Source: Planctomycetota bacterium
GTDB taxonomy: Bacteria; Planctomycetota; UBA1135
Direction: 5' to 3'
NCBI GenBank assembly: GCA_002705055.1
Contig: PAHY01000055.1
Span: forward strand, 1-50,718
DNA: 50,718 bases
Part shown: positions 27,407 through 35,073 of the stretch, in pieces
How the letters are laid out: each line of letters starts with the position of its first letter
Numbering within the stretch: position 1 is the stretch's first letter
Made by a program: the position numbers and the translations under genes
Notes under the pieces: generated by a model
Databases searched by the model: none
What the model saw: only the letters and a program-made list of their open reading frames with translations
Told to the model about the DNA's origin: nothing

Positions 27407-28389
27407 CCCCGCAAGAGCTGGCCTCTCGACTGTTCTTCATCGTCGGCTGTGGCCGTTCGGGGACGACCCTGCTCAAGTCGATGCTTGCGGCGCACCCCGG
27501 GGTGTATCTGCCCCCGGAGACCTTCTTCTATTCCAGCATTCGCCCGCGCTTTCCGGGCGGCGAGCAAGCCTCGTCCGACCAGCGTCTCGACTATCTCTGT
27601 GCGCGTTGGTGGATGCGCGACGCCGGGCTGAATCGCGCGAGGCTTGAAGAGCAGCTCACGCTGGCGGCCGGGAAGCTGCCTGCAGCAGACTGGCACACTC
27701 TCTTTCTCGCGACGCTCTCCAGCCTGACGCCGCAAGGCTCGTGGCAGGCCATCGGCGAGAAGACCCCGGCACACGTTCTGGTTGCCGAAGAGCTGCTCGA
27801 GGTCTTCCCGGACTGCCGGATCATCCAGGTCGTCCGCGACCCGCGTGCCGTGCTGAGCTCCTATCGCAAGGTCAAGGTCGGAACGAATGAAGCAGTCGCA
27901 GTTGCGCGGGAATGGCTTGCTGCCACGGCAGTGCATCAGCGTCTGCGCGAACATCCGCGCGCGACCCTGCTGCACTATGAGGAACTCGTTTCCGATCCCG
28001 AGGCGGTCTTGCGCGGGCTCTGCGCGCACCTTCAGATTGCCTGGGACCCGGCCATGCTCGCTTTTCATCAGCGGGACGAGGCGGGCTACGCCCAGGAGCA
28101 GGCGCATCACGCGGCGACGCAGCGCCCGCTGTTCCAGGATCGGCTCGAAGCCTGGCGTGATGAGCTGCCCGTGCAGCAGCTTGCAATTCTCGAGTCCCGC
28201 CTGGGCGAGCGGCTGGAGGACTTCGGCTATCAGCCCAGCGCCGGCCTTCCTCGGGTCGGCGCTCTCAGTCTGCGGCTCAGCCACTGGCGCGACCAGGCCC
28301 ACCGACTCACGGTGCGGCGGGGTCGGCAGTACCTGAAGCGCCGTCGCGCCCTGCGGCGTCTCGCGAAGCCATCGGGAGAGGAGGCATGA
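27403..28389 (+). CDS. sulfotransferase (PAPS-dependent family)
   Basis: A 328-residue sulfotransferase-fold protein. The 5'-phosphosulfate loop is FFIVGCGRSGTTLLKSML at about residues 11-28, and the 3'-phosphate segment is IIQVVRDPRAVLSSYRKV near 145. YEELVSDPEAVLRGLCAHL follows, a common superfamily segment. The last 60 residues are very Arg-rich (RGRQYLKRRRALRRLAK). The start at 27403 is set by the ATGA overlap with the flippase gene; the longer open frame upstream runs through that gene and is spurious. Position within the operon suggests sulfation of the glycan. Confidence 0.88.
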   Translation: MTPQELASRLFFIVGCGRSGTTLLKSMLAAHPGVYLPPETFFYSSIRPRFPGGEQASSDQRLDYLCARWWMRDAGLNRARLEEQLTLAAGKLPAADWHTLFLATLSSLTPQGSWQAIGEKTPAHVLVAEELLEVFPDCRIIQVVRDPRAVLSSYRKVKVGTNEAVAVAREWLAATAVHQRLREHPRATLLHYEELVSDPEAVLRGLCAHLQIAWDPAMLAFHQRDEAGYAQEQAHHAATQRPLFQDRLEAWRDELPVQQLAILESRLGERLEDFGYQPSAGLPRVGALSLRLSHWRDQAHRLTVRRGRQYLKRRRALRRLAKPSGEEA

Positions 28390-29618
28390 GGGTTCAGATT
28401 CCGCGTGTCGGCCTGCACGAGGCGCTCTACTGCGGGACCATCGCGACCCTGCCCCTGTTTGCGGTGCGCGGTATCCCCGGCGGAATTTCACTGCCGCTCG
28501 CATTCATGCTGCTGATGGTGGTCGCCATTGGTCTGCGTGCGGTTCTGACCTCCCAAGTGCCGGCGGTTTTCTCACGCTTGGATGCGGCTCTTTGCGGCTA
28601 CCTCCTGGTGGCGCTGGTGGGGCTGATCGATGCAGCCACGCCCGAAGTGCTGTTCGCGATCGCCAAGTCCTTCATCTATCTGATGGCTTACTTGGCTTTC
28701 AAGATGGTGCTGATTGAGATTCCTGAGCGCCGCCTTGAGCAACTGACCGGGATCGGTCTCATCCTGGGGACGATCAGCTTCGGGCTGGTCATGCTGTATT
28801 CGCTCTATTCGACCGGGTCGCTCGGGGTGTTGTTTGGGAGCTTCAGCTACTGGACAGTCACGGTCCAGGTCTTCAACTCGATCGACTCCGTGTTCGGGCA
28901 GAGCCGCGACGAGTTCGCCTCGGTCCACGTCATGCGGAACTCCGTCGGCGAGGCCTTTGCTTTCTACGTGATCGCCGCGCTGGTTTACGGCTTCCGCTCC
29001 AAGTTGATGCGGCTGGGCGTGGCCGGGGTCAACGTGATCTTCGCGCTGAGCATGTTCTCGCGCCGTGCGCTGCTTGCCGTCTGCTTCGGCGTGTTCGGCG
29101 CGCTCGCCACCGAGGTGCGTGGCGTCAAGCGGGCGCTGGCAATCGCTGCGATGGCGGCAGGTGTGCTGGGTTACATGGTGACGAGCGAGGCAAGCAGCCG
29201 ACTGACTGACTTCAGCGACCACGCCCGCGCAGAGCAGTATCAGGAAGCCGTCCAGCTGTTCGGCGAATCGCCCTACTTTGGCCACGGCTACGGGGCGAAG
29301 CTCAGCACGGGGAACTACGTCCACAACTTCGTGCTCGCGGGCGCCATGATGATGGGGACCCTGGGCCTGATCGTGACCCTTTGGATCTTCCTGCACGTCG
29401 TGAAGGAGCTGGTGCTCGGGATGCGCGCGACCACAGGCTTTCAGACGCCGCTGTTTCTCATCATTCCCATCCTCGGCATGATGGTCGGAAGCACCGTCGA
29501 GGGCATCTTCACCATGACGAGCTGGGTCGCGCTGGCTCTGCATGATGTCTCGGTGCTCCGGCGCAAGAATGCTGCCGTCGCAGTGAGCTACCCAGGAGCT
29601 TCCCGTGTCGAAGCTTGA
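28386..29618 (+). CDS. Wzy-like O-antigen polymerase/ligase family membrane protein
   Basis: A 410-residue polytopic protein with roughly ten hydrophobic segments and one larger periplasmic loop at about 265-315 (FSDHARAEQYQEAVQLFGES, YFGHGYGAKLSTGNYVHNF). The loop matches the O-antigen ligase/polymerase (Wzy_C) pattern, in which a G-x-G segment precedes a conserved H-N. It should polymerise repeat units after flipping. WaaL-type ligase function is possible because the families are hard to separate by eye, but the surrounding Wzx and Wzz genes favour polymerase. It starts at ATG 28386 with a good ribosome site (gagaggagg) and overlaps the next gene by 14 bases. Confidence 0.82.
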   Translation: MRVQIPRVGLHEALYCGTIATLPLFAVRGIPGGISLPLAFMLLMVVAIGLRAVLTSQVPAVFSRLDAALCGYLLVALVGLIDAATPEVLFAIAKSFIYLMAYLAFKMVLIEIPERRLEQLTGIGLILGTISFGLVMLYSLYSTGSLGVLFGSFSYWTVTVQVFNSIDSVFGQSRDEFASVHVMRNSVGEAFAFYVIAALVYGFRSKLMRLGVAGVNVIFALSMFSRRALLAVCFGVFGALATEVRGVKRALAIAAMAAGVLGYMVTSEASSRLTDFSDHARAEQYQEAVQLFGESPYFGHGYGAKLSTGNYVHNFVLAGAMMMGTLGLIVTLWIFLHVVKELVLGMRATTGFQTPLFLIIPILGMMVGSTVEGIFTMTSWVALALHDVSVLRRKNAAVAVSYPGASRVEA

Positions 29619-30459
29619 TCGTCTCGCGCGTCGCCACGGCACGGGACGCTGGCGCGCCCTGGCGTCGGAGGCGTTTGTGCGCGCGTATCAGCGCGCTTGG
29701 CTGCGACGGCTTCTGCGCGCGCCGTACCGCGCTCAAGAGCCGCGGGGCTGGATCTTCATGGGTGGCAGTTACAACGCGGGGACGACCATCGTCAAGAATG
29801 CGATCCTCGCGCACCCCCAGCTGGCCGGGATGCCCGTCGAAGGCGACATTCTGAGCGGCGCGTTCCCGGACCTCGAGCGAGGGGGCTTCCCACGCGGGAT
29901 GTACGCGAACCGCGAGCTGATCGAGGCCGAGCGAGCACAGGGCAGGCTGGATTCCGAGGCCATTCGATCCGACTGGGCGCCCTGGGTGGTAAAGGAGAAG
30001 TACTTCCTCGACAAGGCGATCGCGCACACGGTGCGCATCCCGCAGCTGCGTGCTGCCTTTCCGGGCGCACGCTTCGTCGGCGTGGTGCGTCATCCGGAGG
30101 ACGTCGCCGCGGGGATCCGCAAGCGCAGTCGGCCGGCGTCGGGGGGGGAGTACGAGCTCTCCTTTCTGCACGACCAATGGCGCTACTTCTATCGCACCCT
30201 GCTCCGCGACGCCGGTGAAGACACGGTGCTGGTCAGCTATGAGGCTTTCATTGAGTCGCCCGCGGCGCAGCTGGCCGAGGTGTTCGCCGCACTGGAACTT
30301 CCCGTTCCGGCCCTCGCGTGGGATGGTGAGCGGCTGCAGGTCGGCGCGCGCAGCCTGAACATCCGCCCGCTCCCGGTCGCGCGGCCGCTGTTTCCATCGG
30401 CGCGCGCGCAGATCGAGCACTTCCTCTCCGAGGACCAGCCGGGTGAGGAGGCTCCATGA
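29605..30459 (+). CDS. sulfotransferase-family protein
   Basis: A 284-residue protein with a sulfotransferase-like fold. The P-loop-like segment is WIFMGGSYNAGTTIVKNAIL at about 50-69. It has the Gly-rich, Thr-Thr pattern of the PAPS site but lacks the usual R-S/T-G-T form. The 3'-phosphate segment is FVGVVRHPEDVAAGIRKRS near 155. VLVSYEAFIESPAAQLAEVF follows at the expected place. Start at GTG 29605, inside the end of the polymerase gene. Probably the third glycan sulfotransferase of the locus; confidence is lower because of the altered P-loop. Confidence 0.75.
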   Translation: MSKLDRLARRHGTGRWRALASEAFVRAYQRAWLRRLLRAPYRAQEPRGWIFMGGSYNAGTTIVKNAILAHPQLAGMPVEGDILSGAFPDLERGGFPRGMYANRELIEAERAQGRLDSEAIRSDWAPWVVKEKYFLDKAIAHTVRIPQLRAAFPGARFVGVVRHPEDVAAGIRKRSRPASGGEYELSFLHDQWRYFYRTLLRDAGEDTVLVSYEAFIESPAAQLAEVFAALELPVPALAWDGERLQVGARSLNIRPLPVARPLFPSARAQIEHFLSEDQPGEEAP

Positions 30460-31394
30460 GCGATCGCTCCGCGCTGATCGTCAGCCTCGACTTCGAGCTC
30501 GGGTGGGGTGTCCTGGATTCTCCGCTGTGGAAGCAGCGCGAGAAGGAAGGTCTGTACCGGCGCATGCGCGCGGTGCTGGCGCGCGTCCATGACTTCCTGA
30601 TCGAACGCGAATGCGCGACCACCTGGGCGGCTGTCGGGTCGATGTTTGTGGAAGATCCGCAGCAGATCGAGCTCGATCATCTGCCTGCGTCCTATGCCAG
30701 CTCGGTGCGGACGTTTCTTAAGGAAGCCGAGCCGGCCACGCGAGACGCGCGCGATCTGATGGAACGCTGGGATCGGCTTCGCGCATTCACGGAAGTGGCA
30801 TCCCACACTTCGACGCACCTCTACGCCGGATTCCCGGGAGTCACCGGAGCGCAGTACCAGGCCGACGTCGCGCAGTCGCTGACTCAGCTGGAACGCCACT
30901 TCGATGAGCCGGTGCGGAGCCTGGTCTTCACGCGCGACCAGGCCGACTATCTCAACGAGGTGCTCACCCTGCGACCCCTCCACGTTCGGCTGGGGCCGAG
31001 CACTTATCGGACCGCTCGCCCGGGGCGAGCGCATCGGGTGCTCCGCGGCCTGCGCCGGTACGTCGAATCGGTCCCGGCAAGCCGGGTCGAAGCGCAGGCC
31101 CAAGGCGCGAGCAGCCAGTCCGGTTCGATGTACTTCAACTGGGTCGGCGGCGACTTTGCCTTGGCCAAGCGAGTTCAGGTCGGCCTGCAGGCCAAGCGGG
31201 TGCTGCGCGGCCTGGCGCGGGGCGATGAGGCCTATCACCTCTGGCTTCACCCCTTCAATCTGGCCGAGTCGCCGGCGCTCTGCGAACGCTTCCTGAGTTT
31301 CCTGGATCAGGCGGTCCGACTGCGCGATGCCGGCCGGACCAGGATCCTGACGATGTCCGACTTTGCTCGTCTCAAACTGAGTCAAAGTTGCTGA
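30456..31394 (+). CDS. polysaccharide deacetylase (NodB/CE4-like)
   Basis: A 312-residue protein with the CE4 esterase pattern. Motif 1 appears as VSLDFELGWG at about residues 9-18, with the catalytic and metal-binding acidic residues. Motif 2 appears as ASHTSTHLYAG near 113, which supplies the two metal His (HxxxH). It has no signal peptide, so it may act on cytosolic lipid-linked sugars or nucleotide sugars, unlike secreted chitin deacetylases. It overlaps the upstream sulfotransferase in ATGA and ends the plus-arm operon. De-N-acetylation would create free amines in the glycan. Confidence 0.8.
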   Translation: MSDRSALIVSLDFELGWGVLDSPLWKQREKEGLYRRMRAVLARVHDFLIERECATTWAAVGSMFVEDPQQIELDHLPASYASSVRTFLKEAEPATRDARDLMERWDRLRAFTEVASHTSTHLYAGFPGVTGAQYQADVAQSLTQLERHFDEPVRSLVFTRDQADYLNEVLTLRPLHVRLGPSTYRTARPGRAHRVLRGLRRYVESVPASRVEAQAQGASSQSGSMYFNWVGGDFALAKRVQVGLQAKRVLRGLARGDEAYHLWLHPFNLAESPALCERFLSFLDQAVRLRDAGRTRILTMSDFARLKLSQSC

Positions 31395-31400
31395 GCAGCG

Positions 31401-31429
31401 TGGTCAGACGGGCGAGGGGCTCGTACAAT
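31401..31429 (+). promoter_or_regulatory. probable promoter of the PglF/CapD-type dehydratase gene
   Basis: TACAAT at 31424-31429 is preceded 17 nt upstream by TGGTCA (4 of 6 matches to TTGACA). It leaves a leader of about 40 nt before the ATG at 31475, unlike the 6-nt spacing elsewhere. A 10-bp inverted repeat with one bulge (31405-31414 and 31452-31462) surrounds it. Confidence 0.45.
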
Positions 31430-31474
31430 CCGGGGTAGAGCGTCTCTGACGCGCCCGTTCTGGATGTACGCCAG

Positions 31475-33433
31475 ATGAAGTCCCTCATCGATCGACTTTC
31501 CCGCCGTCAAAAGCAGGGACTCTTGCTCGCTGTCGATCTGGGGCTGTTCACCTTTGCGCTCTGGGTCGCCTTCGCGCTGCGCCGCAGCGACCTAACGCCG
31601 GATACCGGGGGACATTTCGCCTGGCTGGCGGCCGCGATTCTCGCGATCCGCATTCCGATCTTCGTTCGGATGGGGCTCTATCGGGCCGTCCTTCGGCAGG
31701 CCGGACCGGATCTGACGCGCATCTGCCTGCGCGGCACGATGGCCTCGCTGCTGGTGCTGGCGCCGATTCTGTATTTCGTGGCGCCTCCGGGGCTTCCGCG
31801 CTCGGTGATCCTCATCGAGGCTGCGATCTCCGCGGTCCTCACGATTGCGATTCGCGAGTCGGTGTCGCACTGGCTGCAGCGACGCACCCAGAAGGACGCG
31901 GCGAGCGAGCCGGTGCTGATCTACGGCGCTGGCGTGGCGGGTTCGCAGCTCGCGCAGGCGCTTCGCCTCGGCAGCAAGCTCCGCCCGATCGCCTTCGTCG
32001 ACGACGAACCCTCGAAGTGGGGGCTGCGGGTTTCCGGCCTCACCGTGCACGCCCCGGCGGCCATCGAAGAGATCGTCGAACGCCGCGGCATCAGTCGCGC
32101 TCTGCTGGCGGCGCCGTCTTCGCCGGCCACGCAACGCGCGGCCATGGTGCGCCGGCTCGAGGAAGTCGGCCTGCGCGTGCAGCAGGTTCCGGGCATGCTC
32201 GATCTGCTGCGCGGCGACACCAGCTTGGCCGAGCTGCGCGATGTGCACTCCGAGGACCTCCTCCGCCGCGGCACCGTTTCGCCAGACTCCCAGCTGTTCC
32301 GTCAGGTCGTACCGGGCCGATCGGTGCTGGTGACCGGCGCGGGCGGCTCGATCGGTGCCGAGATCTGTCGTCAGGTCGCGGCGCTGGGCCCGAAGCGACT
32401 GGTGCTCTTCGAGCGCAGTGAATACGCGCTCTATCAGATCGAGATGGAGCTCGGCGAGCAGTATCCCGATCTCGAAGTGGCCGCCGTGCTGGGCTCGGTG
32501 CTTGACCGCGATCGGGTCACCGCGACTTACCAGCGCTTTGAAGTCGACTCGGTGTATCACGCGGCTGCCTACAAGCACGTGCCGCTGGTCGAACAGAACC
32601 CGGTTGAGGGCATCACCAATAACGTGTTCGGCACGCTCACCGCAGCGGAATGTGCACGCGATACCGGGGTCCAGACGTTCATCCTGGTCTCGACCGACAA
32701 GGCGGTGCGCCCCAGCAATGTGATGGGCGCGAGCAAGCGCGTGGCGGAGCTCGCCTGCCTCGCTCTGTCCGATCAGAGTCAAGGCGCGACCCGCTTTGCG
32801 ATGGTGCGCTTTGGCAACGTGCTCGACAGCGCCGGCTCGGTCGTGCCGCTGTTCCGCAAGCAGATCGCGATGGGCGGGCCGGTGACGGTCACCGACCCGG
32901 CGGTCACGCGCTACTTCATGACCATCCCCGAGGCCGCGCAGCTCGTCGTTCAGGCCAGCGCGCTGGGTTCGGGCGGCGAGGTCTTCCTGCTCGACATGGG
33001 CGAGCCGGTCAAGATCCGCGATCTGGCCGAGCGCATGATCGAGCTGGCGACCGCCGGCACCGAGCGCAAGATCGAGATCGAGTACACCGGCCTGCGCCCC
33101 GGCGAGAAGCTGGTCGAGGAGCTGCTCGTCGAATCGGCGAACAGTCAGCCCACCGCGCACCCGAAGATCTTCAAGGCGATCGAATCCGGTCCGCCCACCG
33201 TGGTGGTCTCGGCGGCCCTGGTGCGCTTGCGTAAGGCCCTGGATCGCAACGATCTACCCACGGTCTACCGCCTGCTCGAAGAGCTGGTCGAAGGCTACGC
33301 GGCTCCCGCCGAAGTCAACGATGTGCTCGAGCGCAGCGGCTCGTCGTTCAGCTTCGGTCAGCGGCAGGTGCCCACTCCGAGCCCGCACCCGCCTGCCGGC
33401 GAGACGACCGGCACGCGCGGCTCGCGCGAATAG
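31475..33433 (+). CDS. membrane-bound UDP-GlcNAc 4,6-dehydratase (PglF/CapD/FlaA1-like, long form)
   Basis: A 652-residue nucleotide-sugar dehydratase. Four membrane helices cover about 13-130 (GLLLAVDLGLFTFALWVAFA first). A Rossmann-like CoA_binding domain follows at about 145-260 (VLIYGAGVAGSQLAQAL), and then the catalytic SDR domain with SVLVTGAGGSIGAEICRQV and STDKAVRPSNVMGASKRVAE, containing the Met-x3-Lys active site. HAAAYKHVPLVEQNP is also typical. The four-helix form matches PglF and WbpM, which supply UDP-4-keto sugar to a PglE-type aminotransferase such as that at 17645. It has its own promoter after the glycan operon. Confidence 0.93.
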   Translation: MKSLIDRLSRRQKQGLLLAVDLGLFTFALWVAFALRRSDLTPDTGGHFAWLAAAILAIRIPIFVRMGLYRAVLRQAGPDLTRICLRGTMASLLVLAPILYFVAPPGLPRSVILIEAAISAVLTIAIRESVSHWLQRRTQKDAASEPVLIYGAGVAGSQLAQALRLGSKLRPIAFVDDEPSKWGLRVSGLTVHAPAAIEEIVERRGISRALLAAPSSPATQRAAMVRRLEEVGLRVQQVPGMLDLLRGDTSLAELRDVHSEDLLRRGTVSPDSQLFRQVVPGRSVLVTGAGGSIGAEICRQVAALGPKRLVLFERSEYALYQIEMELGEQYPDLEVAAVLGSVLDRDRVTATYQRFEVDSVYHAAAYKHVPLVEQNPVEGITNNVFGTLTAAECARDTGVQTFILVSTDKAVRPSNVMGASKRVAELACLALSDQSQGATRFAMVRFGNVLDSAGSVVPLFRKQIAMGGPVTVTDPAVTRYFMTIPEAAQLVVQASALGSGGEVFLLDMGEPVKIRDLAERMIELATAGTERKIEIEYTGLRPGEKLVEELLVESANSQPTAHPKIFKAIESGPPTVVVSAALVRLRKALDRNDLPTVYRLLEELVEGYAAPAEVNDVLERSGSSFSFGQRQVPTPSPHPPAGETTGTRGSRE

Positions 33434-33436
33434 AAT
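33431..33436 (+). promoter_or_regulatory. -10-like hexamer TAGAAT before the gene at 33445
   Basis: TAGAAT overlaps the end of the dehydratase stop codon (TAG) and lies 8 nt before the ATG at 33445. There is no ribosome site in between. Confidence 0.45.
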
Positions 33437-33444
33437 CGGGCTCG

Positions 33445-35016
33445 ATGCAACAGCGCTCCGTCTGGTGGATCGGAGCTGTGGCTCTGCTTGCCTGCGTGCT
33501 CGTCGCAGTCTGGGGGATGGGCCCGCAGACGCGCCTGGATGCTCCGCTTTCGGGGCCCGGCGGCGACGAAAGTGGCCCTGCTGCCGCCGACCTGGACGGA
33601 TCCGCGCGCGGGGCTTCCGCTCTCGATCAGGCCGCGGGGCCTGATCCGGCGCAGACGGCATCGGGCGCCGCGCCGGAGCGCACCCAGGTCGAAGCCGGCG
33701 ATGGTTTCGTGGTGCGCGGGCGGCTGCTGTTCCCGCCGGGCGCCAGCATGCCGGACGATATCCGGGTCTACGCCGTGCGCAGCGAAGTCGGCGGGGGCAG
33801 TCGCATCGACCCCGAAGACGTAAGGCGCACGCTGGAGGCCGACGCGCCGCGCGCCGACGTGATCGACGCGGACGGCCGCTTCTCCATCCTCCTGCCGGGG
33901 CCCGCGCCGCTGGAAGAGAAGTGGGGCCTGGTCGCCGGCGGTACGGGCTGGGTGCGCACGATCTGGTTCCCGGATCCGCGTCCGAAGGCGCCGCCCCCGA
34001 CCGCCGAGGTCGAGATCGACATGCAGCCGGTCTTCGCGGTGACGGTCGAGGTCACCATGCCGGATGGCAGCGCGCCGCGACTCAGCCGCTCGCTCGCGCG
34101 TCGCGCGGGAGGCTCCGGCCTGCACATGTACCGCGGCTGGGGCATGGTCGGACCGGCAATGGCGGATTCGACCACGGTGCGCATGGGAGTGCCGCAGGGC
34201 CTGCCGCCGGTGGTGGGGGGCCTCGATCCTTCGATCGGCTTCGGCGGCAAGGAGCTGGCGGTGCGGCAGGGCGTCTGGGAAGACTGGGAGCGCGGACGGC
34301 TCGACTTGCAGTACCACCTGAACCCTCCCGGATACGAAACGGTCGAGGCCAAGGTCGTGCTGCTGCCGATCGCGCGGGGCGAGATCCCGCACCAGGGCTT
34401 CACGCTGAAGCCCGAGTCGGCGCTCGGGGAAGTGGCGCTGCGCTTCGATCGCTGCGCGTGGTGGGCCGAGGAGCTGGCCCCTCATGACCTCGCCGCCGTG
34501 CAGATCGAGCTGAAGTGGCTGGAGGATCACACCGAGAGCAAGAGCGGCGCCAACACCTGGAAGATCGAGCTCGATCAGCCGCTCGCGAGTGGCGAGCTCG
34601 TGCTGTCGGGGCTGCCTGCCGGCGGCTATGAAGTCAGCGTGCGCGCCCCTGCTTCCGGGATCACCTTGCCGACGAGCCCGACCAGCCTGCTGATCCGCGC
34701 CGAGGAGCGCAGCGAGCTGCGCATCGACGGCGGCGAGCTGGGGGTGCTCGAGCTGCTGCGGGACGAAGCGAGCGCCGGCGAGTGGTCGGAGGGACGGCTC
34801 GTGTTCATGCACGTGCAAGGCCAGGAGCTGCGACGTTTTCATCGCCGGGACTGGCCGGTGCGCCTGGGGCCGCTCCCGCCCGGCGAGGCGGTCCTGCTGG
34901 TGCGCTCGCTGGATCGCAAGACGCCGCCCCAGGTCGCGGATCGCCTCAATCATGACGACATCTACCTCGTCGTCCCGGCGACCACGACCCGCTACACCGT
35001 GGTCGGGGTGAACTAG
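33445..35016 (+). CDS. membrane-anchored extracytoplasmic protein of unknown function
   Basis: A 523-residue protein I cannot assign. Residues 7-27 form one hydrophobic segment (VWWIGAVALLACVLVAVWGM), either an uncleaved anchor or a signal. A Pro/Ala/Gly-rich linker runs to about 85. The rest is beta-rich with repeated domains whose pattern recalls carboxypeptidase-regulatory-like sandwiches: VVRGRLLFPPGASMPDDIRV near 90, AVTVEVTMPDGSAP near 200 and GELVLSGLPAGGYEVSVRAP near 385. Large Ig-like anchored proteins of this style are common in Planctomycetota and Myxococcota. It follows the dehydratase stop by 11 bases but seems to have its own promoter. A role at the cell surface is only inferred. 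Confidence 0.7.
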   Translation: MQQRSVWWIGAVALLACVLVAVWGMGPQTRLDAPLSGPGGDESGPAAADLDGSARGASALDQAAGPDPAQTASGAAPERTQVEAGDGFVVRGRLLFPPGASMPDDIRVYAVRSEVGGGSRIDPEDVRRTLEADAPRADVIDADGRFSILLPGPAPLEEKWGLVAGGTGWVRTIWFPDPRPKAPPPTAEVEIDMQPVFAVTVEVTMPDGSAPRLSRSLARRAGGSGLHMYRGWGMVGPAMADSTTVRMGVPQGLPPVVGGLDPSIGFGGKELAVRQGVWEDWERGRLDLQYHLNPPGYETVEAKVVLLPIARGEIPHQGFTLKPESALGEVALRFDRCAWWAEELAPHDLAAVQIELKWLEDHTESKSGANTWKIELDQPLASGELVLSGLPAGGYEVSVRAPASGITLPTSPTSLLIRAEERSELRIDGGELGVLELLRDEASAGEWSEGRLVFMHVQGQELRRFHRRDWPVRLGPLPPGEAVLLVRSLDRKTPPQVADRLNHDDIYLVVPATTTRYTVVGVN

Positions 35017-35061
35017 GCCGCGCGATTCCCCGGAGCCCGGGCAAGGCCCCCACGCCGCGGC

Positions 35062-35067
35062 TACCAT
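35062..35067 (+). promoter_or_regulatory. -10-like hexamer TACCAT before the SLC13 gene
   Basis: TACCAT ends exactly 6 nt (GAAGGC) before the GTG at 35074. The spacer is purine-rich but abuts the start codon. This predicts a leaderless transcript with GTG as first codon. Confidence 0.5.
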
Positions 35068-35073
35068 GAAGGC

